In this document: in pieces, positions 16,246 to 24,570 of the stretch
Layout: each line of letters begins with the position of its first letter
How positions within the stretch are numbered: position 1 is the stretch's first letter
Source of the DNA: Nitrospinota bacterium
Lineage (GTDB): Bacteria > Nitrospinota_A > UBA7883 > JACRGQ01
Reading direction: 5' to 3'
Assembly: GCA_016217735.1 (NCBI GenBank)
Contig: JACRGQ010000035.1
Location: 1 to 46,083 of the forward strand
DNA length: 46,083 nucleotides
The notes under the pieces: model-generated
The model's database searches: none
What the model saw: only the letters and a program-made list of their open reading frames with translations
What the model was told of the DNA's origin: nothing
Program-made: the position numbers and the translations under genes

Positions 16246-16986
16246 TTACATGTACATTCCGCCGTTTACGTGCAGCACCTGCCCGGTGATGTAATCCGCC
16301 GCGCCGGAGGCGAGAAACACCACCGCGTTCGCCACGTCCCGCGTGGCGCCAAACCGCTTTACCGGGATACCTTCCAGCACCGCTTTCTTCACGTCGTCGC
16401 CCAGAATATCCGTCATTTCGGTAACTATATAGCCGGGGGCGATAAGGTTCACCAAAATATTCCGGCTGGCAAGCTCCTTCGCCACCGCCTTGGTCAGCCC
16501 CTCCTGCCCCGCCTTGCTGGCGGCGTAGTTGGCCTGCCCGGCGTTGCCGGTGGTGCCGACCACCGAGCCGATATTGATAATCCGCCCGGCGTGTTTTTTC
16601 ATCATCGGGCGTGAAACCGCGCGGGTCATGTTGAACGCGCCTTTCAGGTTGGTGTCCAGCACCTCGTCCCAGTCGGCGTCCTTCATCCGCATCAGCAGGC
16701 CGTCCTTGGTGATCCCGGCGTTATTCACCAGGATATCCACCCCGCCCAGTTTTTCGATGCACTCTTTCACCACGGCGTCGCACCGCGCGCCATCGGCCAC
16801 ATTCAATTGCGCCTGCTCCCCCCGCGCGCCGTGGGCGCGGATGGCGGCAAGCACGCCATCGGCGGGATTGGCGTTATAGGTGATAAAAACATCGGCCCCC
16901 GCCTCGGCCAGCGTCACGGCGATTTCCCTGCCGATTCCGCGCGAAGCCCCGGTGACCAGGGCCACCTTGCCGCTAAGCGTTTTGAT
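16246..16986 (-). CDS. fabG: 3-oxoacyl-[acyl-carrier-protein] reductase, probable ATC start
   Basis: Reduces beta-ketoacyl-ACP with NADPH in fatty-acid elongation. It has the Rossmann motif TGASRGIG, NNAG, and the Ser141, Tyr154, Lys158 catalytic set (GSVVG, NYAASKAG). The end PGYIVTEM...HVNGGMYM is typical. Start choice: no ATG, GTG or TTG lies where the conserved N-terminus begins. ATC at 16986 is six bases after GGAGG and gives 246 residues, close to E. coli FabG at 244. Upstream TTG (17019) or ATG (17031) would add 11 or 15 residues rich in Trp and Arg. The start overlaps fabD by 14 bases, indicating translational coupling. Confidence 0.93.
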   Translation of the reverse strand: MKTLSGKVALVTGASRGIGREIAVTLAEAGADVFITYNANPADGVLAAIRAHGARGEQAQLNVADGARCDAVVKECIEKLGGVDILVNNAGITKDGLLMRMKDADWDEVLDTNLKGAFNMTRAVSRPMMKKHAGRIINIGSVVGTTGNAGQANYAASKAGQEGLTKAVAKELASRNILVNLIAPGYIVTEMTDILGDDVKKAVLEGIPVKRFGATRDVANAVVFLASGAADYITGQVLHVNGGMYM

Positions 16987-17917
16987 TGAGCACCTCCAGC
17001 GTCTTTTCCAGGCTGGCAAGGTCTTCCACATTGCAGAGCGTCAGGCCCTTGTCCATCCGCTTGAACATGCCGCAAAGGGTCTTGCCAATGCCAAATTCTA
17101 TTACCGTCCGCACCCCATTATCAAGCATCGTTTGCATCACGCCGGTCCAGCGCACCGCGCCGGTCACCTGCCGCTTTACTCCTTCGCGGGCCTCGGCGGC
17201 GGCGGTCACGATCTTCGCGTCCACGTTGTTCACCAGCGGCACCGCGGGATCGGCGAACTTCATCCGGTCAAGGTCGGCGGCCAGCCGCGCGGCGGCATCG
17301 TTCATGAACGGGGAGTGGAAAGCGGCACTTACGTTGAGCACCACCACCTTCTTGGCTCCGCGCTCCTGCAGAAGCGGAACAGCTTTCTCTATCAATTCCT
17401 TACGGCCAGCAATAACCGTCTGCGCATCGCCGTTGTAGTTGGCGGGTTGCAGCGCGCCGGGGGCATCGCCCACTTCGCGGCAAACCTCCTCGATGACCGC
17501 CGCATCCAGCCCCAGCACCGCCGCCATGCCGCCGCCGCGCGCCTCGCTCATGTAAAGGCCGCGCCGCCGCACGATGGTGACGGCATCTTCAAAAGAAAGC
17601 GCGTTCGCGGCGTAAAGCGCCGTGAATTCGCCCAGCGAGTGGCCGGCCACGAAATCGGGCTGTACCCCGCTCCGGGCGCGGAAGGCGGCCAGCGCCATCG
17701 CGCCAACGGTGAATAACGCCGGCTGGGTATTTTGAGTCTGGGAAAGCTCTTCCTCCGGCCCCTCGTAACAAAGTTTGCCGAGATCGATGCCGATGACTGC
17801 GGAGGCGGACTCCATCAGGCCGCCCACCGGGGAGCAATTTTGCGCGAGGTCTTTGCCCATGCCCACGGCCTGCGCCCCCTGTCCGGGGAACACAAACGCG
17901 ATTTTTCCCGTTGCCAT
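16973..17917 (-). CDS. fabD: Malonyl-CoA:ACP transacylase
   Basis: Loads malonate onto acyl carrier protein for fatty-acid synthesis. The 314 residues contain the N-terminal FVFPGQGAQ, the nucleophile Ser94 in AGHSLGE, the catalytic His in SAAFHSPFM and the C-terminal EFGIGKTL. This is the usual size. It is followed directly by fabG. TAGACT lies ten bases before the ATG and there is no ribosome site, so the mRNA may be leaderless. Usual partners fabH and acpP are not adjacent. Confidence 0.95.
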   Translation of the reverse strand: MATGKIAFVFPGQGAQAVGMGKDLAQNCSPVGGLMESASAVIGIDLGKLCYEGPEEELSQTQNTQPALFTVGAMALAAFRARSGVQPDFVAGHSLGEFTALYAANALSFEDAVTIVRRRGLYMSEARGGGMAAVLGLDAAVIEEVCREVGDAPGALQPANYNGDAQTVIAGRKELIEKAVPLLQERGAKKVVVLNVSAAFHSPFMNDAAARLAADLDRMKFADPAVPLVNNVDAKIVTAAAEAREGVKRQVTGAVRWTGVMQTMLDNGVRTVIEFGIGKTLCGMFKRMDKGLTLCNVEDLASLEKTLEVLNQNA

Positions 17918-18035
17918 AATGGGCTAGAGTCTATCCGGTGGTGTACTAAGATTCAAGGAAATTCAGGGATTTTTCGGGGATTTTTATAATTCCGGCGGCG
18001 GAATTGGAATCACGTCCGCCAGGAAGAACCGCGGA

Positions 18036-19145
18036 CTACGCCTTGGCGGCGGGCTGTTCCCCTTTTGTGATTTTGTCCATCATCTCGCGGGCTTCATTCA
18101 TTTCCGGGTCGAGAACGAGCGCCTGCTTGAACTTCTCCGCCGCCTTGTCGTTCTTCTGCTGGCGCATCCACATCATGCCAAGGTTGAAGTAGATGCCGGG
18201 GTCGTTCTCGTCCAGCTTCAGCGCGTGATTGTAGCTCTCCTCCGCCTCGCCGAACCTCCCCGCGCGGCTCAGGGCTATGCCGATGCGGTTGTAGGCGTAA
18301 ATGAAGTCGGGCGACTGGCCCTTGGCCATATTGAAAAAATAGAGGGCTTCCTCGATGTGGTTTTTTTCCAGAAATGCGTTGCCGCAATCCATGATGAGCT
18401 TGATGTTGCGCGGATCCAGCGCGATCGCCTTTTTGCAGAGATCGACGGCGGCGGTTTTGTCCCCTTTCGCCAGTTGCACCATCCCCATCTTGAAAAACAC
18501 GCGCGCGTCATTGGGCTGTATTTCATTTGCCTTTGCCAGCACCCGCAAGGCGGTATCGTAATCCTCCTGCCCGGTCAGAACTTCGGCCATCTTCAGGTAG
18601 CCGTCGAAGAACTTCGGATCCTCCTTAAGCGCCAGCCGGAGCTGCTCCTTCGCCTCGGCCAAATTTCCCTGCTCCATCGCCTTGCAGCCGAGCGCGTAAT
18701 GCTGCAACACCCCCGCCAGCGCGCCGATCTGGCTTTTCTCTATCTTTCCTTCTTTCATCAGCGCCAGCAGGTATTTTTCCACCTCGTTGATATTCACCGG
18801 CAGGCGGCAGAAAACCCCCTTCATCCGGCGTTTTTCGTAGCTGTACTGGTACACCATCGGCGTTTTTGAAAAAACAAAGATCGGCGTATTGGCAAAGCGG
18901 GTGGTCTCCACCACCTGTTCCAGCAGGGTGTGGTTGTTGTGAAGATCGACATTGATGAAAAAAAGGTGGAAGCTGGCAAGCTCCAGCTTGTCGAGGGCCG
19001 TTTCGGCATCGCGCGACTCGGTGACGCCGGTGATATGCTTGCCGTACAGGTATGCCTTCAGCAGCTTGAATTCCGGCGGCGTAAAGCCGACGATGAAAAC
19101 GCGGGCCTTTTCATATTTGAGGAACAGCTTCTCTTCCGGTGTCAT
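18036..19145 (-). CDS. Pseudo-receiver domain plus TPR protein
   Basis: Residues about 12-125 follow the alternating pattern of a CheY-like receiver (RVFIVGFT, LFFINVD, PIFVFSK, GVFCRLPVN). However, the N-terminal Asp pair and the Lys of the conserved K-P motif are missing and the phospho-site region reads I-N-V-D, so phosphorylation is doubtful. Residues about 145-365 hold five to six TPR units with typical A-x-x-x-Y/F-x-x-A-L and D-P patterns. It is probably a cytoplasmic scaffold tied to signalling or pilus motility, which is inference. TATAAT precedes the gene on the minus strand at 19175-19180, with AAGGAG between it and the ATG. It is upstream of fabD. Confidence 0.75.
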   Translation of the reverse strand: MTPEEKLFLKYEKARVFIVGFTPPEFKLLKAYLYGKHITGVTESRDAETALDKLELASFHLFFINVDLHNNHTLLEQVVETTRFANTPIFVFSKTPMVYQYSYEKRRMKGVFCRLPVNINEVEKYLLALMKEGKIEKSQIGALAGVLQHYALGCKAMEQGNLAEAKEQLRLALKEDPKFFDGYLKMAEVLTGQEDYDTALRVLAKANEIQPNDARVFFKMGMVQLAKGDKTAAVDLCKKAIALDPRNIKLIMDCGNAFLEKNHIEEALYFFNMAKGQSPDFIYAYNRIGIALSRAGRFGEAEESYNHALKLDENDPGIYFNLGMMWMRQQKNDKAAEKFKQALVLDPEMNEAREMMDKITKGEQPAAKA

Positions 19146-19187
19146 TCCCTTTTACAACTCCTTGAGTTGCCCGTATTATATTGGAAC

Positions 19188-19922
19188 ATGAGCGCGAATC
19201 AAAACCCGCACGGCACACTGTATCTGGTTGCCACCCCGATTGGCAACCTGGGGGATATGACCTACCGCGCCGTGGAAGTGTTGAAGGCGGCGGACATCAT
19301 CGCCGCCGAAGACACCCGCACCAGCAAACGGCTGCTGGATCACTATGCCATCGGCCCGAAACGGATGGTGAGCTACTTCGGGCCGAAGGAGCACCAGCGG
19401 GCCGAAACGCTGCTGCACCTGCTGCTGGAAGGAAAGAACGTGGCGCTTATCACGGACGCCGGCACCCCCGGCATCAGCGACCCGGCGGTGAAGGTGGTGC
19501 GGCGCGCCGTGGCGCACGGAATACGGGTAATGCCGGTGCCGGGGGCTTCGGCGCTGCTGGCCGGACTGAGCGGCAGCGGACTTGATACGTCCGCCTTCAC
19601 CTTCGAGGGGTTTTTGCCCGTCAAAAGCGGGCGGCGGATGAACGCGCTGAAACGGCTCGCGGAAGAGCCGCGGACGGTGGTGCTGTTTGAAAGCACGCAC
19701 CGCATCGCCAAGCTGCTGGATGAACTGGAGCTGATCATGCCGGAACGGCTGATCGTGGTGGCGCGGGAACTGACGAAAATCTACGAAGAATTCCTGCGCG
19801 GCACTCCCGCCGAAATAAAGGCCCGCGTGAAAGGGGGCCGCCTGAAAGGCGAAATGGTGGTGATTATTCCGGCTTCGGATTCGCATCCGCTGGCGCTTCG
19901 GCCGGATGCGGAAGACGATTGA
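19188..19922 (+). CDS. rsmI: 16S rRNA (cytidine-2'-O)-methyltransferase
   Basis: Methylates the ribose of C1402 in 16S rRNA using S-adenosylmethionine. It belongs to the tetrapyrrole-methylase fold. Motifs: LVATPIGNLGDM at the N-terminus, AAEDTRTSKRLL, TDAGTPGISDP, PVPGASALLAGLSGSG and FEGFLP. The ATG at 19188 begins the conserved N-terminus; earlier codons in the same frame are antisense to the TPR gene. Length is 244 residues, shorter than E. coli RsmI (286), because the C-terminal helical part is reduced. Its last 59 bases overlap the end of grpE on the other strand. TATATT or TATTAT lies 5-8 bases before the ATG, suggesting a leaderless mRNA. Confidence 0.92.
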   Translation: MSANQNPHGTLYLVATPIGNLGDMTYRAVEVLKAADIIAAEDTRTSKRLLDHYAIGPKRMVSYFGPKEHQRAETLLHLLLEGKNVALITDAGTPGISDPAVKVVRRAVAHGIRVMPVPGASALLAGLSGSGLDTSAFTFEGFLPVKSGRRMNALKRLAEEPRTVVLFESTHRIAKLLDELELIMPERLIVVARELTKIYEEFLRGTPAEIKARVKGGRLKGEMVVIIPASDSHPLALRPDAEDD

Positions 19923-20436
19923 TCAGCACTCCGGCGGGACGCACCAGCCGGTCATGCAGCATATAGCCGGGACGCTGCACCGCCAAGACGGTGTTATCCG
20001 GCTTCGTGGGATCGGCCAACATTCCCATCGCTTCGTGCAGCTTCGGGTCGAACGGCCGCCCCGCCGCCTCCACCCTGCGCACGTTGAACTGCTCAAGCGT
20101 TTTTAAAAAACTGTCAAACACCATTCCCACCCCTTGCCGCATGGGATCATCCGCCGTGGCGTGGGTAAGGGCAATTTCCAGCGTATCGAGCACCGTCACC
20201 AGTTCGCGCGCCATCGGCAAAGCGGCGTACTTCACATCCTCTTCCTTTTGCCGTTCGAGGCGCTTGCGCGTATTTTCGAAATCAGCGCGTTGCAGCAACA
20301 TCTCGTAACGGAGTTTCTCCACTTCGGCTTTCAACGCCTCCTTTTCAGCGGCGGCTGCCGCCTCGGGAGACGGGGCCGCGGCCTCCGGCACGTTCTGGCC
20401 GGCCGCGGGCTGTTTTTGTTCCCGTTCCCCGGTCAT
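19864..20436 (-). CDS. grpE: Nucleotide exchange factor GrpE
   Basis: Co-chaperone that releases ADP from DnaK. The 190 residues comprise an acidic, Ala/Pro/Glu-rich N-terminus, a long helix (KAEVEKLRYEML ... RADFENTRKRLE), and the C-terminal beta domain (GRPFDPKLHEAM, VLAVQRPGYMLHDRLVRPA). The ATG overlaps the hrcA stop (ATGA), so the two are coupled. dnaK and dnaJ do not follow; the next gene is rsmI on the opposite strand with 59 bases of overlap at the 3' ends. Confidence 0.95.
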   Translation of the reverse strand: MTGEREQKQPAAGQNVPEAAAPSPEAAAAAEKEALKAEVEKLRYEMLLQRADFENTRKRLERQKEEDVKYAALPMARELVTVLDTLEIALTHATADDPMRQGVGMVFDSFLKTLEQFNVRRVEAAGRPFDPKLHEAMGMLADPTKPDNTVLAVQRPGYMLHDRLVRPAGVLINRLPHPAEAPADANPKPE

Positions 20437-21479
20437 TTTTTGCTCCCCACCATGATGCCGTTCAACGATTTTGAAAAATAATCCAGCAACCCCAGCATAT
20501 ACGGATAATCCATCCGCGTGGGTCCGATCACGCCGATGGCCCCTTCCCACCCTTCCGGCGTGCCGCCGCAGGCGTGGGCCACGAACGCGCAGTCTTCGAT
20601 GCCGCCGTCGCATTTGAATTCAGCGCCAACCTCGACCACAATTTGGCTGGCGCCTTCCTCCATGCAACGATCCAAAATGGCAAGCAGCCGTTTCTTGTCC
20701 GCAAGCAGCTTTAACAGTTTTTTCAGCTTCCCGGCATCCCTTTGGAATTCCGGAATGTCGAACAGCGCCTCCGCCCCCTCCACCGCAAGATCAAGCCCCT
20801 GGCCGTGCAACGCCAGTTGCTCCTGTATCTTGAACGCCCGCTCGCGCAGGCGGACGGCCCGCGCCTCTTCGGTGCCCGCCCGGCGGCGGAGCGCGGCGCG
20901 TATCTGCTTCAAGCCCTTGCCGGAAAAATGGTGGTTGATGTAGTTCGCCAGTTCGGCCAATTCCATGTCGGTCAGTTCTTCATCCAACGTGATGAGCACA
21001 TTCCGCACGTGCCCCAAAGCCCCCACCAGCACCACCTGCACGCGGCGGGGAGGGATGTTGACGAAATGGAACCGGTTGATCGGCTCCGAAGAAAGCTTGG
21101 GGAAAAGCACCAGCCCCGCCTGATGCGAAACCGATACCAGCAGGCGGGACGCCGCGGTGAGCATATCCCCCGCGCCGGCATCGGCGATGGAGAGGCCGCT
21201 GTCGATGGTCTGACGTTCCCGCGGAGTAAGCGGGCGGGCCTGCATCAGCTCGGCGATATAGATGCGGTACCCCTTGTCGGTCGGCACGCGGCCGGCGGAG
21301 GTGTGCGGCTGGGTGATATACCCCATCTCGTCCAAATCCGCCATGATGTTGCGGATGGTGGCCGGGCTGAGTCCCAGCGCGGAAAGCGTGCGGCTGGCGA
21401 CCGGCACGGGGTTGTAGATGTGGTTCTCCACCACCGCCCTCAATACTTGCCGCTCCCGCTCTCCCAGCGTCTCCTTCAC
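20433..21479 (-). CDS. hrcA: Heat-inducible transcription repressor HrcA
   Basis: Repressor of class I heat-shock genes. The 348 residues begin with the winged-helix DNA-binding domain (RERQVLRAVVENHI, LSPATIRNIMADLDEMG, QPHTSAGRVPTDKGYRIYI) and continue with the GAF-like inducer-binding domain, ending in GVIGPTRMDYPYMLGLLDY. GTG start with AGGGAG ahead. No CIRCE operator (TTAGCACTC-N9-GAGTGCTAA) is seen upstream. Instead a 12-bp palindrome TCCTTATAAGGA lies at 21506-21517. The gene is followed directly by grpE. Confidence 0.95.
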   Translation of the reverse strand: MKETLGERERQVLRAVVENHIYNPVPVASRTLSALGLSPATIRNIMADLDEMGYITQPHTSAGRVPTDKGYRIYIAELMQARPLTPRERQTIDSGLSIADAGAGDMLTAASRLLVSVSHQAGLVLFPKLSSEPINRFHFVNIPPRRVQVVLVGALGHVRNVLITLDEELTDMELAELANYINHHFSGKGLKQIRAALRRRAGTEEARAVRLRERAFKIQEQLALHGQGLDLAVEGAEALFDIPEFQRDAGKLKKLLKLLADKKRLLAILDRCMEEGASQIVVEVGAEFKCDGGIEDCAFVAHACGGTPEGWEGAIGVIGPTRMDYPYMLGLLDYFSKSLNGIMVGSKK

Positions 21480-21505
21480 CCGTCACTCCCTTGGTTGCGC
21501 ATTAA

Positions 21506-21517
21506 TCCTTATAAGGA
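21506..21517. promoter_or_regulatory. Palindrome TCCTTATAAGGA upstream of hrcA
   Basis: A perfect 12-bp palindrome 27-38 bases before the hrcA GTG. It could include a -10 element (TATAAG on the minus strand) or bind a regulator. It does not resemble CIRCE. Confidence 0.35.
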
Positions 21518-21532
21518 ATACCCCCGGCAAAT

Positions 21533-22735
21533 TCAAGCGCTATTTCGCAGCGCCGTCCCGCCAACCATCACGAAGGAAGCTTTGCCGGCGGTGAAAAGCG
21601 CATCCAGCATTAAGCCGCCCCGCGCCGGAAAAACGGCGATATCGGCCCACCGCCCCGCTTCGAGCGCGCCGCATTCAAGGCCAAGCGCCCGCGCGCCGTT
21701 TATCGTGGCCGCCTCCACCAGCCGCTCCGGCGGAACAGCGGGGAAATACTCCCGCGCGGCGCGCAGTTCATCCAGCATCGACAGGGAATTGTTGCTCGCC
21801 GCCGAATCGGTGCCAAGGCAGGGGGCAAGCCCCGCCTCGATGAAACGATCCAAGGGCATAATCTTCTTCCGGCCGAACCAGCGGGACGAGCCGGGGCAAA
21901 AAACCGGGATCGCCTTCGCCGCCGCCAGCGCGGCAATATCTTCTTCGTCCACCTCGTTCAGATGCGCCGCCAGCAAACGTCTCAGCGCTCCCTGTTCCCG
22001 TATCAACATCACCGGACTTTTCCCATAGCCGTGGAAATCATCAATCAGAGATTCCCGTTTCCGCAGCAACGCGCGGAACGGCCCCTCCCCTTTTTCAATG
22101 AAACGCCGCTCTTCCGGCGTTTCCGCCACATGGGACATGAGCGGCATCCCCCGCTCCCCGGCATGGCGCGCCAACGAGGAAAAGAGCGCCGGTGCCGCCG
22201 TATGGGGCCCGTGCGGGGAAAGTCCGGCGCGTCCGCCGGACTCGGCGACGCTTTGGGCCAGCTTCACCGCCGCGTCATGCGCCTGTGCCGCCCGCGCCGG
22301 CTGCGGCGCCACAGCCTCGGCAAAAAGCGCCGCGCGCAGCGGACCCCGCATGACCGCCGTGGCGGCGGCTATATCCGAGAAAATATCCCCCACCGCCGTC
22401 GTTCCGCCGGCGAGAAGCTCTTTCATGCCCTCTTCCACGCCGCGGATAATTTCACCCGCGGAGGTTTTTTCAGAATATGCGATGACCGCCGCCACCCACT
22501 CCATGAAATCGCCGCGCGGCATGGTTCCCCGCGCGGCGGTGAATTGCAGGTGGCAGTGGGCGTTGACGAGGCCGGGCATGACGAGGCAGCCCGGAAAATC
22601 CATCACCTCGTCAGCGCCGGGCGGCGCGCCGCCGCCCATACGGACAATCCGCCCGCCGCGCAGAAGCAGCCAGCCGCTTTCAACGGGGGGAGCGGTGACG
22701 GGATATAACAACCCCGCGCGGACAAGCGTATCCAT
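21533..22735 (-). CDS. Amidohydrolase, TRZ/ATZ or MtaD-like deaminase
   Basis: A cytosolic metal-dependent hydrolase of 400 residues. The beta-barrel carries VNAHCHLQF (metal His pair), HGPHTA, SHVAETPEE, AAHLNEVDEED and the metal-binding Asp in LGTDSAASNN. This set matches the group of 5-methylthioadenosine/S-adenosylhomocysteine, guanine and triazine deaminases. The exact substrate cannot be decided; a purine or methylthioadenosine deaminase is most likely because those are common housekeeping members. TAGAGT lies six bases before the ATG without a ribosome site. Confidence 0.82.
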   Translation of the reverse strand: MDTLVRAGLLYPVTAPPVESGWLLLRGGRIVRMGGGAPPGADEVMDFPGCLVMPGLVNAHCHLQFTAARGTMPRGDFMEWVAAVIAYSEKTSAGEIIRGVEEGMKELLAGGTTAVGDIFSDIAAATAVMRGPLRAALFAEAVAPQPARAAQAHDAAVKLAQSVAESGGRAGLSPHGPHTAAPALFSSLARHAGERGMPLMSHVAETPEERRFIEKGEGPFRALLRKRESLIDDFHGYGKSPVMLIREQGALRRLLAAHLNEVDEEDIAALAAAKAIPVFCPGSSRWFGRKKIMPLDRFIEAGLAPCLGTDSAASNNSLSMLDELRAAREYFPAVPPERLVEAATINGARALGLECGALEAGRWADIAVFPARGGLMLDALFTAGKASFVMVGGTALRNSA

Positions 22736-22779
22736 CCGGTTACTCTACCTCAGAAAAAAACGGGGAAATAAGGAAAGCG

Positions 22780-23241
22780 CTAGTTTGAAGGATATTCCTT
22801 AACCTTGCCGCCACCCTTTTTATCCTTCACCACGCCGGCGGGAACCAGCGCTTTCTGCTTCGCCGTCACGCCATATGGGTCGTAGGTTCCAACGACGCGG
22901 ATTGACGTGCCATCCGGATAATGGGCGTCAAACAAAACGGGGATCGGCTTTTGCCCGTGGGCCTCGAAAACGATGACCCACTTGCCGATGCCGCTTGCGC
23001 TCTCCGCCTGGGAACTGGTGATGAGAGTCCCTTTATCCTGCGCGGCGGCCAAGCGGACAGAGACCGGCGGCGGCCCGCTCACCGCGATGGTACACGCGGC
23101 CTGGAAGGCAGCCCCCTTTGCTTCGACGGTATCGCAGACGACGGTGACGGGGGGCTGCGGCTTCACCGCGTGGGCCGAACCCGCCAACGCGATGATAACC
23201 GCCGCCGCGAAAAACGACCGGCGGTTATTCTTCATCGGCAT
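22780..23241 (-). CDS. Exported protein of unknown function
   Basis: A 153-residue protein with a signal peptide (basic K-N-N-R-R, hydrophobic core, cleavage expected after GSAHA). The mature part is beta-rich with no motif I recognise, two Cys that could form a disulfide (VVCDTV, AACTIA) and a Lys-rich end. It follows fmdB by five bases. A second ATG two codons in (M-K-N-N-R-R) would also make a good signal peptide start. Confidence 0.65.
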   Translation of the reverse strand: MPMKNNRRSFFAAAVIIALAGSAHAVKPQPPVTVVCDTVEAKGAAFQAACTIAVSGPPPVSVRLAAAQDKGTLITSSQAESASGIGKWVIVFEAHGQKPIPVLFDAHYPDGTSIRVVGTYDPYGVTAKQKALVPAGVVKDKKGGGKVKEYPSN

Positions 23242-23246
23242 GACCG

Positions 23247-23489
23247 TCAGCTTTCGGCCTTCTTGGCGCCGCCGGACTTGTCACCGCCAGTGTTGGCGGC
23301 GCCGGTCTTGGCATAGCTGCCGGAGGTTTTAAACCAACCGTCCCCTTTAAGCTGGAAAGAGTTGGAGGAAATCACCCGCTTCATGGTTCTCCGGCAATCG
23401 GGGCATTTCACCTTGGGGGATTCGGCCATGCCGTGGGTAACTTCCCGGCTGGTTTCACAATGGGGACATTGATATTCGTAAATGGGCAT
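23247..23489 (-). CDS. FmdB-family zinc ribbon protein
   Basis: An 80-residue protein starting MPIYEYQCPHCE, with two Cys pairs (C-P-H-C and C-P-D-C) forming a zinc ribbon. This is the FmdB/CxxC-type regulatory family, named for a formamidase operon regulator but of unclear general role. The C-terminal 30 residues are Gly, Ser, Lys and Ala rich and disordered. AGGAGAAGG precedes the ATG. It probably heads a two-gene unit with the exported protein. Confidence 0.9.
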   Translation of the reverse strand: MPIYEYQCPHCETSREVTHGMAESPKVKCPDCRRTMKRVISSNSFQLKGDGWFKTSGSYAKTGAANTGGDKSGGAKKAES

Positions 23490-23532
23490 CCGCCTTCTCC
23501 TATGGTGTCTGTAAGTTCAGAATAAGACCGGA

Positions 23533-24450
23533 TTACAAAATGTCAAGCCACGCCAGATACTTTTCGTTCCGTCCCTGAATGGCGTCAAAAAACGTATCGT
23601 AAATCTTCCGCGTAACCGGGCCCACCGCGCCGCTCCCCACCTTCCGGTGATCCACTTCGCGCACCGGCGTGATCTCGGCGGCGGTGCCGGTGAGGAATAT
23701 TTCATCGGCGATGTACATCTCGTCGCGCGGGAAAAGCTGCTCCGCCAGCGGTATCCCCAGGTCGGACGCGATTTGCATCACGCTGTCGCGGGTGATCCCT
23801 TCCAGCACGCTGATCGCGGGCGGGGTCTTGATTTTGCCGTTGCGCACGACAAAAATGTTCTCGCCGCTCCCTTCGGCCACGTTGCCGAACGGGTCGAGCA
23901 AAATCGCCTCGTCAAAACCCATCCGCACCGCCTCCTGCTTCGCCAGCACGGAATTGATGTAGATGCCGGTCGCTTTGGCCTTGCTCATCGTGATGTTCGG
24001 GTGATGCCGGGTGAAAGAACTCACCGTCACGCGGATGCCGGTGTTGGCGGCGTCGTCCCCCAGGTATTTCCCCCAGGGCCAGACCGCCACACCCACATGC
24101 ACCTTCAGCCCCTTCGGATTTAAACCCCTGTTTTCGGTTCCAAGCCAGGCAATGGGGCGGATATAACACTCTTCCAGCCTGTTTTCGCGGATGGTCAGGC
24201 GCACCGCCCGCATCAGCTCTTCCACGCTGTAGGGCAACTCGTATCCCAGGATGTGCGCCGAAGCGGCCAGCCGCGCCATATGCTCACGATGGCGGAACAC
24301 GGCGGGGCCTTTGGCGGTCTTGTAGCAGCGCACCCCTTCAAACACACCGGTGCCGTAATGCAATGTATGCGTCAGCAGATGCACGTTCGCCTGTTCCCAC
24401 GGAACCAGCGCGCCGTCCATCCAGATAAAATCGCTTTTGGGAGCTGTCAT
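23533..24450 (-). CDS. ilvE: Branched-chain amino acid aminotransferase
   Basis: A fold-type IV PLP enzyme that makes Leu, Ile and Val from their 2-oxo acids with glutamate as donor. Diagnostic segments: N-terminal FIWMDGALVPW, THTLHYGTGVFEGVRCY, IRPIAWLG, the PLP Lys probably Lys159 in MSKAKATGIY, GSGENIFVV and LTGTAAEITPV near the C-terminus. Length 305 is normal. It lies alone on the minus strand with no other ilv gene near. TAGACT lies nine bases before the ATG and no ribosome site is visible. Confidence 0.93.
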   Translation of the reverse strand: MTAPKSDFIWMDGALVPWEQANVHLLTHTLHYGTGVFEGVRCYKTAKGPAVFRHREHMARLAASAHILGYELPYSVEELMRAVRLTIRENRLEECYIRPIAWLGTENRGLNPKGLKVHVGVAVWPWGKYLGDDAANTGIRVTVSSFTRHHPNITMSKAKATGIYINSVLAKQEAVRMGFDEAILLDPFGNVAEGSGENIFVVRNGKIKTPPAISVLEGITRDSVMQIASDLGIPLAEQLFPRDEMYIADEIFLTGTAAEITPVREVDHRKVGSGAVGPVTRKIYDTFFDAIQGRNEKYLAWLDIL

Positions 24451-24570
24451 AGAGGCAACAGTCTAGCGGGGGGTTCGCGCGGTTGTCAAACCGGCGGTTA
24501 ACGGCTAGGATGAAACCGGCTCCGGAACTGGCGGGGCTTTCATCAACGGCATTGGAAAGGGACATCGGGC

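Noticed and set aside
17988-18005. AATTCCG-GCGG-CGGAATT hairpin after the pseudo-receiver/TPR gene
   Set aside because: The stem is only 7 bp and is not followed by a T-run on either strand, so terminator function is not supported.
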